Below, piece by piece: positions 14,643 to 23,676 of a stretch of 64,000 bases of DNA. Every line of letters starts with the position of its first letter. Within the stretch, counting starts at the first letter, position 1. The translations under genes and the position numbers were made by a program. The notes under the pieces are model-generated. The model made no database searches. It saw only the letters and a program-made list of their open reading frames with translations, and was not told the DNA's origin. This stretch comes from AP-15 sp035509615 (GTDB taxonomy: Bacteria; Pseudomonadota; Alphaproteobacteria; ATCC43930; CGMCC-115725): positions 1 through 64,000 of the forward strand of contig DATJLK010000016.1 of NCBI GenBank assembly GCA_035509615.1. The letters run 5' to 3'.

Positions 14643-16058
14643 ATGCTCGACACCAAGCACGCCGGGTTGCGCGGCCGGCTGATCATCATTGGCTTTGGCA
14701 GTATTGGACAGGGAGTCCTGCCGCTGTTGCTGCGCCATCTTGCAATCGATCGGGCGCAGATCACGGTTATCGCCGCCGAACCCCGCGGCCGCGACGAGGC
14801 TGCCGAATACGGCGTCGCCTTTGATCAAACCGCGCTGACCCGCGAGAATTACCGGGCCAAGCTCGATCCGGTGATCGGCGCCGGCGATTTTCTGCTCAAC
14901 CTGTCGGTTGACGTGTCGAGCACCGCCCTGATCGAACTGTGCCAGGAAAAGGGAGCGCTCTATCTCGACACCTGCATCGAGCCATGGCCGGGGGGCTATA
15001 CCGATCCCGACTTGCCGCCGGCGGCTCGCTCGAACTACGCGCTGCGCGAGAGCGCGCTGGCTCTTCGCCGGCGCTTCCCGCATGGGCCCACCGCGGTGCT
15101 GACGCACGGCGCCAACCCGGGGTTGGTCTCGCATTTTGTCAAGCAGGCGCTGTTGGACCTGGCCGGGCAAGCAGGCATCGAGGCGGTCGCTTCGCAGTCC
15201 CGCGAAGAATGGGCCCGGCTCGCCCAGCGGCTCGGGGTCAAGGTCATCCATATCGCCGAACGCGATACGCAGGTTGCCGATACACCAAAAGAGCCCGGTG
15301 AGTTCGTCAATACCTGGTCGATCGATGGCTTTGTCAGCGAGGGCTCGCAGCCGGCCGAACTCGGCTGGGGCACGCATGAGCGGCATTTCCCCGATGATGG
15401 GCACCGCCATGATTTTGGCGGTGGTGCGGCGATTTATCTGTTACGGCCGGGGGCCGGGACGCGGGTGCGCAGCTGGACGCCGCTCGAAGGCCCGTATCAC
15501 GGCTTTCTGATCACGCATGGCGAATCGATATCGATCGCCGATTTCCTGACCGCGAGCGAAAGCGGTCAAGTCCGTTATCGGCCGACCTGTCATTACGCCT
15601 ATCATCCCTGCGACGACGCAGTCCTGAGCCTGCACGAATTCGCCGGCAAGAACTGGCAATTGCAGGCGCGCAAGCGGCTGATCGTCGACGAGATCGTAAA
15701 GGGTACCGACGAGCTTGGCGTGCTGCTGATGGGGGCGCCCAGCGGCGTCTACTGGTACGGCTCGCGGCTGACCATTGACGAGGCGCGGCGGGTGGCGCCA
15801 CACAACAACGCCACTTCGCTACAGGTGACGGCGGCGGTGATGGGTGGGGTGGTGTGGGCGCTCGAACATCCGCGCGCCGGGATCGTCGAACCCGAGGATC
15901 TGGATTTCACCCGCGTTCTCGAAGTTGCCCGCCCCTATCTCGGCGAAATTGTCGGCGTTTATGGCGAGTGGACGCCGCTCGACGGTCGCGGACGCCTCTT
16001 CCCAGAGGATCTCGATCGGGAAGACCCGTGGCAGTTCAAGAACATTCGGGTCGTCTGA
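14643..16058 (+). CDS. hss: Homospermidine synthase
   Basis: A 471-residue protein of the saccharopine-dehydrogenase-like homospermidine synthase family. It makes sym-homospermidine from putrescine by NAD-dependent aminobutyl transfer. The N-terminal Rossmann motif is IIIGFGSIGQG. Other family stretches are LYLDTCIEPWPGGY, LTHGANPGLVSHFVKQAL, AELGWGTHE, and YWYGSRLTIDEAR with NNATSLQVTAAV. The length equals that of characterised Hss. Homospermidine is a major polyamine in many Alphaproteobacteria, which agrees with the window's origin. Start ATG 14643 follows a TTGACA-bearing promoter region. Confidence 0.95.
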   Translation: MLDTKHAGLRGRLIIIGFGSIGQGVLPLLLRHLAIDRAQITVIAAEPRGRDEAAEYGVAFDQTALTRENYRAKLDPVIGAGDFLLNLSVDVSSTALIELCQEKGALYLDTCIEPWPGGYTDPDLPPAARSNYALRESALALRRRFPHGPTAVLTHGANPGLVSHFVKQALLDLAGQAGIEAVASQSREEWARLAQRLGVKVIHIAERDTQVADTPKEPGEFVNTWSIDGFVSEGSQPAELGWGTHERHFPDDGHRHDFGGGAAIYLLRPGAGTRVRSWTPLEGPYHGFLITHGESISIADFLTASESGQVRYRPTCHYAYHPCDDAVLSLHEFAGKNWQLQARKRLIVDEIVKGTDELGVLLMGAPSGVYWYGSRLTIDEARRVAPHNNATSLQVTAAVMGGVVWALEHPRAGIVEPEDLDFTRVLEVARPYLGEIVGVYGEWTPLDGRGRLFPEDLDREDPWQFKNIRVV

Positions 16059-16121
16059 GCGACGGTCAATCGGGTGCTGGCAGGGCGGTACTGGTGCGGT
16101 GACGCAGTTCGAGCCTCAGGG

Positions 16122-17720
16122 TTAGTGTCGGAAGCGGCGCACGCCGGTAAACACCATCGCGAGGCCGGCGGCATCGGCAGCGGCGATCACCTCTGCGTCG
16201 CGTACCGAGCCCCCGGGCTGGATGACGGCCGTCGCCCCGGCCGCTATGGCTGCTTCGAGACCATCGGCAAACGGGAAAAAGGCGTCGGAGGCGAGCACCG
16301 CACCTTGCGTCGGCGGCGCCGATGCCCCGGCCGCACGGCCGATTTCCGCTGCTTTTTCGGCGGCGATGCGCACGCTGTCGACGCGGCTCATCTGGCCCGC
16401 CCCGATCCCGACCGTGGCTGCGTTACGGGCAAAGACGATGGCATTCGACTTGACGTGCTTGACGACCCGGTCGGCAAACAACAGATCGGCGATTTCGCCC
16501 TCGCTCGGCTGGCGGCGAGTGACGACCCGCAGCGCATCGGCACCGAGGGCCGCCCGATCGCGCTCCTGAACCAGGATCCCACCGGCAATCGAACGGAAGA
16601 CGACGCCCGCTGCTCCCGGGTCCGGCACGGCACCCGTCACCAGCACACGCAGGGCCGTACGTGGGGCCAGCCTCGCCGCGGCCTCCGGGTCGAGATCCGG
16701 GGCGATCACGACCTCGATCAGTCGCCGCGCAATCGCCTCGGCGGCCGCAACGTCCAGCGCGCGGTTGGCCGCGACGATGCCGCCGAATGCACTGACCGGA
16801 TCACACGCCAGCGCCTTGTCCCAAGCCTCGCGCAAAGTATTGCCGGTGGCGACCCCGCAAGGGTTGGCGTGCTTGACGATCGCCACCGCTGGTGCCGCGA
16901 ATTCGGCGACCAGCTCAAACGCCGCATCGGCGTCGGAATAGTTGTTGTATGACAGCTCCCTGCCCTGCACTTGCCGGGCCGTCGCCACTCCTGGCCGGGC
17001 CGCGTCCGTCGGAGTCAGCGCAAGGCGATAAAACCCTGCCTGCTGGTGCGGATTTTCGCCATAGCGCAGTCGCTCGGCGAGTTGGCCGGCGATCGCCATG
17101 CGTTCCGGCAGCACCTCTCCCGCTTCGCAGCCCAACCATGCGGCGATTGCCGCATCATAAGCCGCGGTCATTGCGTAGGCCCGTTGCGCCAGTGCCCGCC
17201 GCAGCGGAGTTCCGACCATGCCGTCTGCGTTGGCCAGTTCGGCGATCACGCGATCGTAGTCCGCGGGGTCGATGATCACGGTAACGGCGTCAAAATTCTT
17301 GGCCGCGGCGCGGATCAGCGCCACCCCGCCGATGTCGATCTGTTCGATGCATTGGTCGCGGCTCGCACCCCGCGCCGCGGTTTCCGCAAACGGGTAAAGG
17401 TTGCAGACCAAAAGGTCGATCGTGCCGATTGACCGCTCGTTCAACGCCGCCAGATGGTCTGGCCGGTCGCGGCGCGCCAGGAGCCCGGCATGGATTACCG
17501 GGTGCAAGGTTTTGACGCGCCCGTCGAGAAACTCGGGCATGCCAGTCAGAGCCGCCACCTCGGTGACCGGAATGCCGGCAGCCGTCAATGCCTGCGCCGT
17601 GCCGCCAGTCGATATCAGCTCGACGCCGCGTGTGGCCAGCGCCGCGGCAAACGGTGCGAGCCCGGTCTTGTCGCTGACCGAGATCAGCGCTCGGCAAATC
17701 TTTTGCGGGGAGGCTTCCAT
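16122..17720 (-). CDS. purH: Bifunctional AICAR transformylase / IMP cyclohydrolase
   Basis: Carries out the last two steps of IMP synthesis. At 532 residues it is of standard length. The IMP cyclohydrolase domain is N-terminal (ISVSDKTGL, STGGTAQAL, GRVKTLHP, DLLVCNLYPF), and the formyltransferase domain follows, with the catalytic KHANPCGVA and SAFGGIVAANR. The C-terminus FTGVRRFRH is typical. It is convergent with hss. Upstream on the same strand lie the WecA-like, heparinase and rsmB genes, the order rsmB – heparinase-like – purH being a familiar alphaproteobacterial arrangement. Confidence 0.97.
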   Translation of the reverse strand: MEASPQKICRALISVSDKTGLAPFAAALATRGVELISTGGTAQALTAAGIPVTEVAALTGMPEFLDGRVKTLHPVIHAGLLARRDRPDHLAALNERSIGTIDLLVCNLYPFAETAARGASRDQCIEQIDIGGVALIRAAAKNFDAVTVIIDPADYDRVIAELANADGMVGTPLRRALAQRAYAMTAAYDAAIAAWLGCEAGEVLPERMAIAGQLAERLRYGENPHQQAGFYRLALTPTDAARPGVATARQVQGRELSYNNYSDADAAFELVAEFAAPAVAIVKHANPCGVATGNTLREAWDKALACDPVSAFGGIVAANRALDVAAAEAIARRLIEVVIAPDLDPEAAARLAPRTALRVLVTGAVPDPGAAGVVFRSIAGGILVQERDRAALGADALRVVTRRQPSEGEIADLLFADRVVKHVKSNAIVFARNAATVGIGAGQMSRVDSVRIAAEKAAEIGRAAGASAPPTQGAVLASDAFFPFADGLEAAIAAGATAVIQPGGSVRDAEVIAAADAAGLAMVFTGVRRFRH

Positions 17721-17782
17721 CGGCCGGGTATAGGATCGCTGCCGGTTCGGGACAAGCCCTCGACGCGCCTGCCAGGCCCACT

Positions 17783-18799
17783 TCAGCGGCCCTGGGCAAA
17801 TACACCCAGCAGCACCGCCACAATAATCACCGCAGCGGCCAATGCCAGGATCCCTGCCCCGTTCTCCGCCGCCCAGCCACAGGCAACCAGCAGCAGATCG
17901 GCAGTGATGACGCGGTGGACGACAGCGGCATGCCTCCGTCCGCGGCGGACGGCCTGCTGATAAAAATGCTGACGATGCGGCTGCCAGACCCGCTCACCCC
18001 GCAACAGACGGCGACCCAGAGTGATCGTCGTGTCGGCCAGGAAATAGAGCGGCAGGATCAGAGCGACCTTCCACCGCCCCGCCTGCGCCAATCCGATCAA
18101 CAGAAATCCGGTCAAGTAGCCGAGCGGTACGCTGCCGACATCGCCGAGAAAAATCCGCGCCGGTGACCAGTTCCACCACAAAAAACCGAGTGCGGCGCCG
18201 AGAATGGCCGCCGCAAGCATCGCAACAGTCGCATCGGTGCTGCTGCCGATCGCGGCCAGCAGCAGCAGGCCGCCGCCGATCGCCGCCGCTTCGCTCGCGG
18301 CAATGCCATCGATCCCGTCCATGAAATTGAAACCGTTGACCCACCCCAACCAGATAAAGCCAAGCACAACGTCGTCGGCCGTCGGCCCCAGCCATTCCCG
18401 CAAGTCGTTTGGCGCGGCCGGTAGCGCAAACAGCCCAATCGCAACCGCCGCGGCCTGCGCCGCCATTCGCGTTGCCGGTGACAGGCCATGGAGATCGTCG
18501 ATCCAGCAGACGACGCCGAGCAATGCGGCAGCAACGCAGACCGGGATCACCGCGGTGTCGACGAGGCCGAGCGCGGCCAACCCGCTCCACGCCGCCAGCA
18601 CCGTGCCGATGACGGCAATGCCGCCGCCGCGTGGTGTCGGGACCGCGTGCGAGGAACGCTCGTTCGGCCGATCGAGGACGTCGCGGCGGCGCAGCAGCGG
18701 GATCAGCGCACCGGTCCCGACACCGCAAGCGACAGCGGCGGCAACGAGGATGCCGCCAGTCGCCAAGAGTTCAGCGAGATCGAGGCGATCGCGCCACAA
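17783..18799 (-). CDS. WecA/MraY-like polyprenyl-phosphate sugar-phosphate transferase
   Basis: A 338-residue, strongly hydrophobic membrane protein of the glycosyltransferase 4 family, which transfers a sugar-1-phosphate from a UDP-sugar to polyprenyl phosphate to start cell-surface glycan synthesis. Signature motifs are ERSSHAVPTPRGGG, CWIDDLHGLSP (the DD metal site), NGFNFMDGIDGIA, FLGDVGSVPLGY and the loop QPHRQHFYQQA. About ten membrane helices can be read. The sugar is unknown. The only in-frame start near the N-terminus is TTG 18799, with no clear ribosome site; it sits 20 bases after the heparinase stop, in a tandemly duplicated stretch. Confidence 0.88.
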   Translation of the reverse strand: MWRDRLDLAELLATGGILVAAAVACGVGTGALIPLLRRRDVLDRPNERSSHAVPTPRGGGIAVIGTVLAAWSGLAALGLVDTAVIPVCVAAALLGVVCWIDDLHGLSPATRMAAQAAAVAIGLFALPAAPNDLREWLGPTADDVVLGFIWLGWVNGFNFMDGIDGIAASEAAAIGGGLLLLAAIGSSTDATVAMLAAAILGAALGFLWWNWSPARIFLGDVGSVPLGYLTGFLLIGLAQAGRWKVALILPLYFLADTTITLGRRLLRGERVWQPHRQHFYQQAVRRGRRHAAVVHRVITADLLLVACGWAAENGAGILALAAAVIIVAVLLGVFAQGR

Positions 18800-18801
18800 G
18801 T

Positions 18802-18848
18802 TAGGCGAAGCCGGTCTGGCTAGGCGAAGCCGGTTTGGCCGGTCTGGC
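18802..18848. repeat. 19-base tandem duplication over the heparinase stop codon
   Basis: TAGGCGAAGCCGGTCTGGC (18802-18820) is followed directly by TAGGCGAAGCCGGTTTGGC (18821-18839), differing at one base, and by a further partial copy CGGTCTGGC (18840-18848). Copy two carries the end and stop of the heparinase gene; copy one lies in the 20-base spacer before the WecA-like gene. Confidence 0.9.
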
Positions 18849-20505
18849 GGCGCAACGCCCAGCGTACGGTCGTGCCGCCGGGCTCGGCTGTACCGCTCAA
18901 CATCACCTGCTGGGTTTTCTGTGCCTCCCCCGATCCGAGATAGATACTTTCGCCAAGGCTGATCTCGGCGCCGGCAGCCCGCAGCTGCCAGCAGGTTCCG
19001 CTCGGCAGGTGCAGCGCCGCGCCGGTTTGGTCGACCAGTGCCGCTTCCACCGACGGATGAAGATGAAAACGTACAGTGAAGTTCGCACCCGGCCGCCCGA
19101 TCAGACGATCCTCGCCGCGCACATCGTCGCCATCGGCGGCGAGGAACAACTCCCGGGTGTAAATCAAGCCAAACCGCTCGCGGTAGCCGTCATGGGTCGC
19201 CGAGATCCATTGCTGACCCTCATGTTCGGCGCGTTCGCAGGTGACCGAGATCGGCGCTCGATTGACCACCCCGTCATCACGAATTTCGGTCGAGTTGGTG
19301 TCGGCCACGACCAGAACCGAATGCGCCGCACTCGTCCGCGGGACCCGCCACCAATTCGGCTTTGTCCCACGATATGCGCCGCAATTGACGATAATGCGCT
19401 CCCGCTCATGGCTCATTTCGAAAGAAAGCGCGCCGGCATGGGCATGCCCATCGAAACTCGGCGGCGGTCGGGTTCCGGTGTCAACGATGATCAAGCTCTT
19501 GGCCGCCTGCAGCCGCTCGAAACCCGAATCGGAGGCGTGGGTCGTGCTGCGCCCTTTGGTTTCCGACTGAGTCAGAAGCAGGTCGATCAGCAACCCATCC
19601 TCTTCGAGCGAATCGTTGAACAGCGCCAGCCGCCGATCACCGTGACGAAACATCCGCAGCATTGGCGCTGCCCGCTCGATCGTCTCCTGCAGCGCGCGCG
19701 GAGGTTCGATCTTTTGGGCGCGCAGCATCGATCGGATATCGACAAGGTCGCGAAGCACGCGCAGTTGTACCGACGGACTGCGCGAGCGATGTCCGCCATC
19801 GGCAAAAAACTGCGCCCCGGTCTCCCGCTCCAGCGCCGCCAGCGTTCTCGCCAACCGCTGGGGCGAACCGCCAAATGCCAGAATTCCGCCGATCAGCCCC
19901 TTGAGCGCCCGCAGCCGCGCGGCGCCCTCGACTTCCCATGCGGCGGTCCGGGCAAGGTGCCGGTACTGCCGGGCCATGCTGGCGAGGACCGCGCGCCTGA
20001 AGGCAGGCTCCTTGGTCCCGACGAGCTCGTCAAAATGAGTGATCCAGGCGAACAGCCGGGTTCCCAGAATGTCGGAGCGCCAAACCACTGAACGGACGTC
20101 AGATTCCGCTGCGAGCCAGCTCTGCACCAGCTCTCTCGTCAGATCGCGTCCGGCAGGCCCCGCGGCCAGCAGATCGGCAACCCAATCAAAACCGTGCCAA
20201 GCGGCGTACCACTCCTCGGCGCCGGCGGGCGGAAACCAGCATGGCGCGGGATTGCGCACCAGCGGGCCGACCAGCGCAATATCCCCGGCGGCAATGGCCA
20301 TGCCGCGCTTCGGATCCCCCGGCCAGGTTTGTCCGATCTTCAGACCGACGCCGCTCGGGACGCGGCCTTTCAAGGTGTGGCGGTAAAAGCGCCTGGCGAT
20401 AAGCGACTGCAGCAGATGGCGCCGCAATCCGGCGAACATACCCGCGCCGCTGCCGCTACCTCGCTCTCTCGGCGACGCAGGGCGCTTGTCCGTCGTTTTG
20501 TTCAT
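18820..20505 (-). CDS. Heparinase II/III-like protein
   Basis: A 561-residue protein from ATG 20505 (the frame is open further upstream to 20619, but that part looks non-coding). Residues ~90-330 match the helical toroid of the family (WYAAWHGFDWVADL, SDILGTRLFAWITHF, GGHRSRSPSVQLRVLRDL), and the C-terminal beta-rich domain has the conserved HAHAGALSFEMS and RGTKPNWWRVPRTSAAHSV. Characterised relatives are polysaccharide lyases or bind acidic glycans. No signal peptide is seen; it may act in the cytoplasm or be exported by an unrecognised route. Its neighbours are rsmB upstream (138 bases) and a WecA-like glycan-initiating enzyme downstream. Confidence 0.85.
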   Translation of the reverse strand: MNKTTDKRPASPRERGSGSGAGMFAGLRRHLLQSLIARRFYRHTLKGRVPSGVGLKIGQTWPGDPKRGMAIAAGDIALVGPLVRNPAPCWFPPAGAEEWYAAWHGFDWVADLLAAGPAGRDLTRELVQSWLAAESDVRSVVWRSDILGTRLFAWITHFDELVGTKEPAFRRAVLASMARQYRHLARTAAWEVEGAARLRALKGLIGGILAFGGSPQRLARTLAALERETGAQFFADGGHRSRSPSVQLRVLRDLVDIRSMLRAQKIEPPRALQETIERAAPMLRMFRHGDRRLALFNDSLEEDGLLIDLLLTQSETKGRSTTHASDSGFERLQAAKSLIIVDTGTRPPPSFDGHAHAGALSFEMSHERERIIVNCGAYRGTKPNWWRVPRTSAAHSVLVVADTNSTEIRDDGVVNRAPISVTCERAEHEGQQWISATHDGYRERFGLIYTRELFLAADGDDVRGEDRLIGRPGANFTVRFHLHPSVEAALVDQTGAALHLPSGTCWQLRAAGAEISLGESIYLGSGEAQKTQQVMLSGTAEPGGTTVRWALRRQTGQTGFA

Positions 20506-20643
20506 CCGCGCCCAGGCCGGGCACGGCAGAGCGCGAGTCGGATGAAATCCGGACCGTCGCAGACCTGCCGAACAAGCGAATGCATGGCGCTTGGTAACAA
20601 GGAAAGCACCGCCTCGCAAGCCGTCGAGACTGCTGCTGCGCGG

Positions 20644-21945
20644 TCAGGCGGAACTCTCGATCTTCACCAGCCGGGCGCAGAAGAACCCGTCAAGCCCGTC
20701 ATATTCGGACAAATAGCACGGCAAGGTCCGCAGATCTCCCTCGCGGGTAATCCACTCGGCGTTCCCGCCAACCTCCTCCGCCGTGATCGGCTGGCGTACA
20801 ATCGGCGCGCCGGAACGAAACAAGGCTGCGATCTGCCGCGGTCCCTCCTCGGGTTCGAGCGAGCAGGTGCAATAAACGAGCCTGCCGCCCGGCGTCAGGA
20901 TCTCGACCGCGGCGCGCAACAGGTTCTCTTGTACGACGGCCAGGCGGGCCACGTCGTCCGGCGATTTCAAGTGCGGCACATCGGGGTGCCGACGGATCGC
21001 CCCGGTGGTCGTACACGGAGCATCGAGCAGTACGGCATCGAACTGGCGTCCGGGCCGCCATGTCAAGGCGTCGGCGGCCACCGCTTCGATCGGCAAATTC
21101 AGCCGTGCGAAATTGGCAACGAGGCGTTCGAGGCGCCGCGTCGAGCGGTCGATCGCGATCACCCTGGCGCCAGCACAGGCGAGTTGGGCGCTCTTGCCAC
21201 CGGGAGCGGCGCAAAGATCGATCACCTCGCGCCCGGTGACATCGCCGAGCAGGCGCGCCGGCAGCGCGGCTGCCGCGTCTTGGACCCACCAGGCGCCCTC
21301 GGCGTAGCCGGGCAGCAACATCACCGCGCCGCCGGCCTGCCGCCGCAATGTACCGGTCGGCAGCAGCAATGCCTGCAGCTTTTCGCACCAAAGCTCGGGA
21401 TCCGTGCGCACGCTCAGATCGAGCGGCGCTTCTTTGAGATGCGCCGTGGCGATCGCCCGCGCTCTCTCTTCGCCGTAAGCCTCGCTCCATGACCGCCAAA
21501 GCCACTCCGGCGTGTTGAGCAGAGCGGCATCCTGCTTCTGGCTCAATTCGGCGCCTTCCACGCTCAAGCGGCGGAGGACCGCGTTGACCAGCCCCTTATG
21601 CGATAGAAACCCGCGGCCGTGCGCGAGATCAACGCTCGTCGCCACCGCGGCGTGCGGCGGGGTGCGCAAAAACAATAACTGCGCGATCCCGAGACGTAAA
21701 ATGTCGTGGATCGTCGCGGCCCGCGGCGCCAGCGGCGTGTTGAGGCACAACCCGATCAGTTCGTCGATCTGCCCCAGCCGCCGCAAGGTCGTGGCGACGA
21801 GCAGACGCGCAAACGCGCGGTCGCGACCCGACAACAGCGGCATGCCCGGATTATCATCGATGGCATCGTCGAGCGGGCGCTTACGGCGAAGCACCGCGCC
21901 AAGCAATTCAAGCGCAACGTCGCGAGCAGTTGGAAAATGCGACAT
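20644..21945 (-). CDS. rsmB: 16S rRNA (cytosine-5-)-methyltransferase, RsmB family
   Basis: A 433-residue RsmB/Sun-type protein. RsmB methylates C967 of 16S rRNA with S-adenosylmethionine. The N-terminal ~130 residues form a NusB-like RNA-binding domain (RDRAFARLLVATTLRRLGQID). The catalytic domain contains DLCAAPGGKSAQLA (SAM motif I), DAPCTTTGAIRRHPD (motif IV Cys) and YCTCSLEPEEG (motif VI catalytic Cys). Start ATG 21945 is chosen over the adjacent TTG 21948. It diverges from a DUF1674 gene, as in many Alphaproteobacteria. Confidence 0.94.
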   Translation of the reverse strand: MSHFPTARDVALELLGAVLRRKRPLDDAIDDNPGMPLLSGRDRAFARLLVATTLRRLGQIDELIGLCLNTPLAPRAATIHDILRLGIAQLLFLRTPPHAAVATSVDLAHGRGFLSHKGLVNAVLRRLSVEGAELSQKQDAALLNTPEWLWRSWSEAYGEERARAIATAHLKEAPLDLSVRTDPELWCEKLQALLLPTGTLRRQAGGAVMLLPGYAEGAWWVQDAAAALPARLLGDVTGREVIDLCAAPGGKSAQLACAGARVIAIDRSTRRLERLVANFARLNLPIEAVAADALTWRPGRQFDAVLLDAPCTTTGAIRRHPDVPHLKSPDDVARLAVVQENLLRAAVEILTPGGRLVYCTCSLEPEEGPRQIAALFRSGAPIVRQPITAEEVGGNAEWITREGDLRTLPCYLSEYDGLDGFFCARLVKIESSA

Positions 21946-22100
21946 CAAAGTTCTTTTGACATGTTATGCGACATGCAGGTCAAACCCACCCCTGAACCCG
22001 TCCCAACACCGCCAGCTTTCGACGGTTCCGGCGACCCCGGTAGAATATGGGATCGTTCGATGCGGCTTGCGTTATCTTGGCACGTTGCCACATTTTTCCT

Positions 22101-22271
22101 ATGGATGATTTACCACTTCGGCAAAACCCGCGGTCTGTGCCGGCCGCACCCGCGGCTCCTGCAATCCCGGTTCGGCCGGCGCAACCACCCGCCGAGATCG
22201 GCGGCCCGAAAGGTCCCGAACCGACACGCTATGGTGATTGGGAGGTCGGCGGCCGCTGTACCGATTTTTGA
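22101..22271 (+). CDS. DUF1674 protein, succinate dehydrogenase assembly factor 4-like
   Basis: A 56-residue protein from ATG 22101 (MDDLPLRQNPRSV). Its C-terminus EIGGPKGPEPTRYGDWEVGG followed by RCTDF is the full DUF1674 signature shared with mitochondrial SDHAF4, which binds flavinated SdhA and shields it before assembly of complex II. The N-terminal half is Ala/Pro-rich and poorly conserved, as usual. Bacterial function is inferred from the family. It is a short gene with a distinctive motif, transcribed away from rsmB. Confidence 0.85.
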   Translation: MDDLPLRQNPRSVPAAPAAPAIPVRPAQPPAEIGGPKGPEPTRYGDWEVGGRCTDF

Positions 22272-22619
22272 GCGTCCCGGTCGATTGCAAAAGTCAAAAA
22301 ACCGTCCGGATGGCCGCCAACACCACAGGGTGCGGGTTCCCGCCGTAATGGTTCGGTCAAAGGGCATTTCGCAGTTCGGCTGACCGCCGGCTCGACCACC
22401 ATCGACTGCCGCGCTCGAGGTCCCGCCTCTGCCGTTTTCCTCCCCGCTCGCGCCGGCAAGAGGCCGGGCCAGGGTGTGGTGTTCGCAACGGTCGAGTAGA
22501 TTTAGCCGTTCATCATGGCCGCAACCGGATGCTATGATCCCCTTGATTAGGGAACTGCGCCGGTCGGCGTCTCGATCCTCGAATTGGGGAGCGACCCTCG
22601 GACATAGCGAGGCCAGCCG
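22272..22619. other. Intergenic region, nothing recognised
   Basis: 348 bases between the DUF1674 gene and the TauD-like gene. I see no conserved coding sequence, RNA structure or convincing promoter. An antisense open frame across it has no plausible protein composition. Confidence 0.5.
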
Positions 22620-23477
22620 ATGCAGAGGCGCACTGCACATCCCCTGATCGGACCGCGGTTGTCACCGGCCGGCGGCGTCGCGATCGAGGGTATCGACCTG
22701 TCGCAGCCGATGTCTGTCGCAATGACTGCTGAGGTGGTTGCCGCATTTCGCGATCACCATATCCTTGTCTTTCGCAATCAGACATTAAGCCGTGAACAGC
22801 AATTTGCATTCGCCACTCATTTTGGTGAGGTCGAACGCAGTAAGGCGCGGAACGCGGCAAACAAGCGGCATGCGGTCGCCCACATCATCTCGAATGTCGG
22901 CGAGGACGGCAGGCCGGTTGATCGCTCGTCATCGCCCGTCAGCAACTACAATTGGCATACCGACAAGCCCTATCATCGTGCGCCGCCGATGATGACCACC
23001 CTCCACGCGGTTGAAATGCCACCGCAGGGGGGTGACACCGAATTCGCCAACATGTCTCTCGCCTATTCCCGGCTGGAGCCGGAGGTGAGGCACCGGATCG
23101 CCGGGCTGCGGGTAGTATTCTACTGGGGTGCGCCCAGGCGCGCCGAAGAGTCGCCATTCCCGGGCTCGGACATCCGGGAAGCGGTTGATCACCCGCTGGT
23201 GCGCACTCATCCGGACACGGGCGCCAAGGCCCTCTATCTGGGCAACCACTCCTCGCACATTTTGGGATGGCCGCTCGCTGCGGGTCGGGCGTTGCTGGAC
23301 GAATTGCTGGCCCATGCGACGCAACCGGAATTCGTCTACGTTCACCGCTGGTGCATCGGCGATCTCGTGATGTGGGACAACCGCTGTCTACTCCATCGCG
23401 CCGTCGCCAATTTCGACATGAAACAGCATCGGCGGGTGCTGTACCGCACCGTGGTCCGCGGCACCGCGCCGTTTTGA
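22620..23477 (+). CDS. TauD/TfdA-family 2-oxoglutarate-dependent dioxygenase
   Basis: A 285-residue Fe(II)/2-oxoglutarate oxygenase. The metal triad is visible: His113 and Asp115 in NWHTDKPYH and His259 in DNRCLLHRA; Arg271/Arg276 in QHRRVLYRTVVRG hold 2-oxoglutarate. PQGGDTEFANMSLAY is the family's usual active-site strand. Members hydroxylate taurine, 2,4-D, alkyl sulfates, carnitine precursors and other small acids; nothing nearby identifies the substrate. It is a single gene. ATG 22620. Confidence 0.9.
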   Translation: MQRRTAHPLIGPRLSPAGGVAIEGIDLSQPMSVAMTAEVVAAFRDHHILVFRNQTLSREQQFAFATHFGEVERSKARNAANKRHAVAHIISNVGEDGRPVDRSSSPVSNYNWHTDKPYHRAPPMMTTLHAVEMPPQGGDTEFANMSLAYSRLEPEVRHRIAGLRVVFYWGAPRRAEESPFPGSDIREAVDHPLVRTHPDTGAKALYLGNHSSHILGWPLAAGRALLDELLAHATQPEFVYVHRWCIGDLVMWDNRCLLHRAVANFDMKQHRRVLYRTVVRGTAPF

Positions 23478-23676
23478 ATTTCGCCAGGCGAGGCCAAGAG
23501 GCCCAGCTCGATCGCCGTCACGGAATGCTCGAGTTCGAGGCACCGACCGCGTTTGTCAGCGGCGGGCGAACATTTGCGATGAGCGTTTATTGCGAAAGCC
23601 GTCGCATCCCGAACCTGGCGAATCTTGCGGCACCAAGGCGTATAGGGGTAGATGCGATGCCTAAAACGGAGGCGGC

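Noticed and set aside
22110..22640. 176-codon minus-strand frame in the DUF1674-TauD gap
   Set aside because: Composition is not protein-like and it overlaps the real DUF1674 gene.
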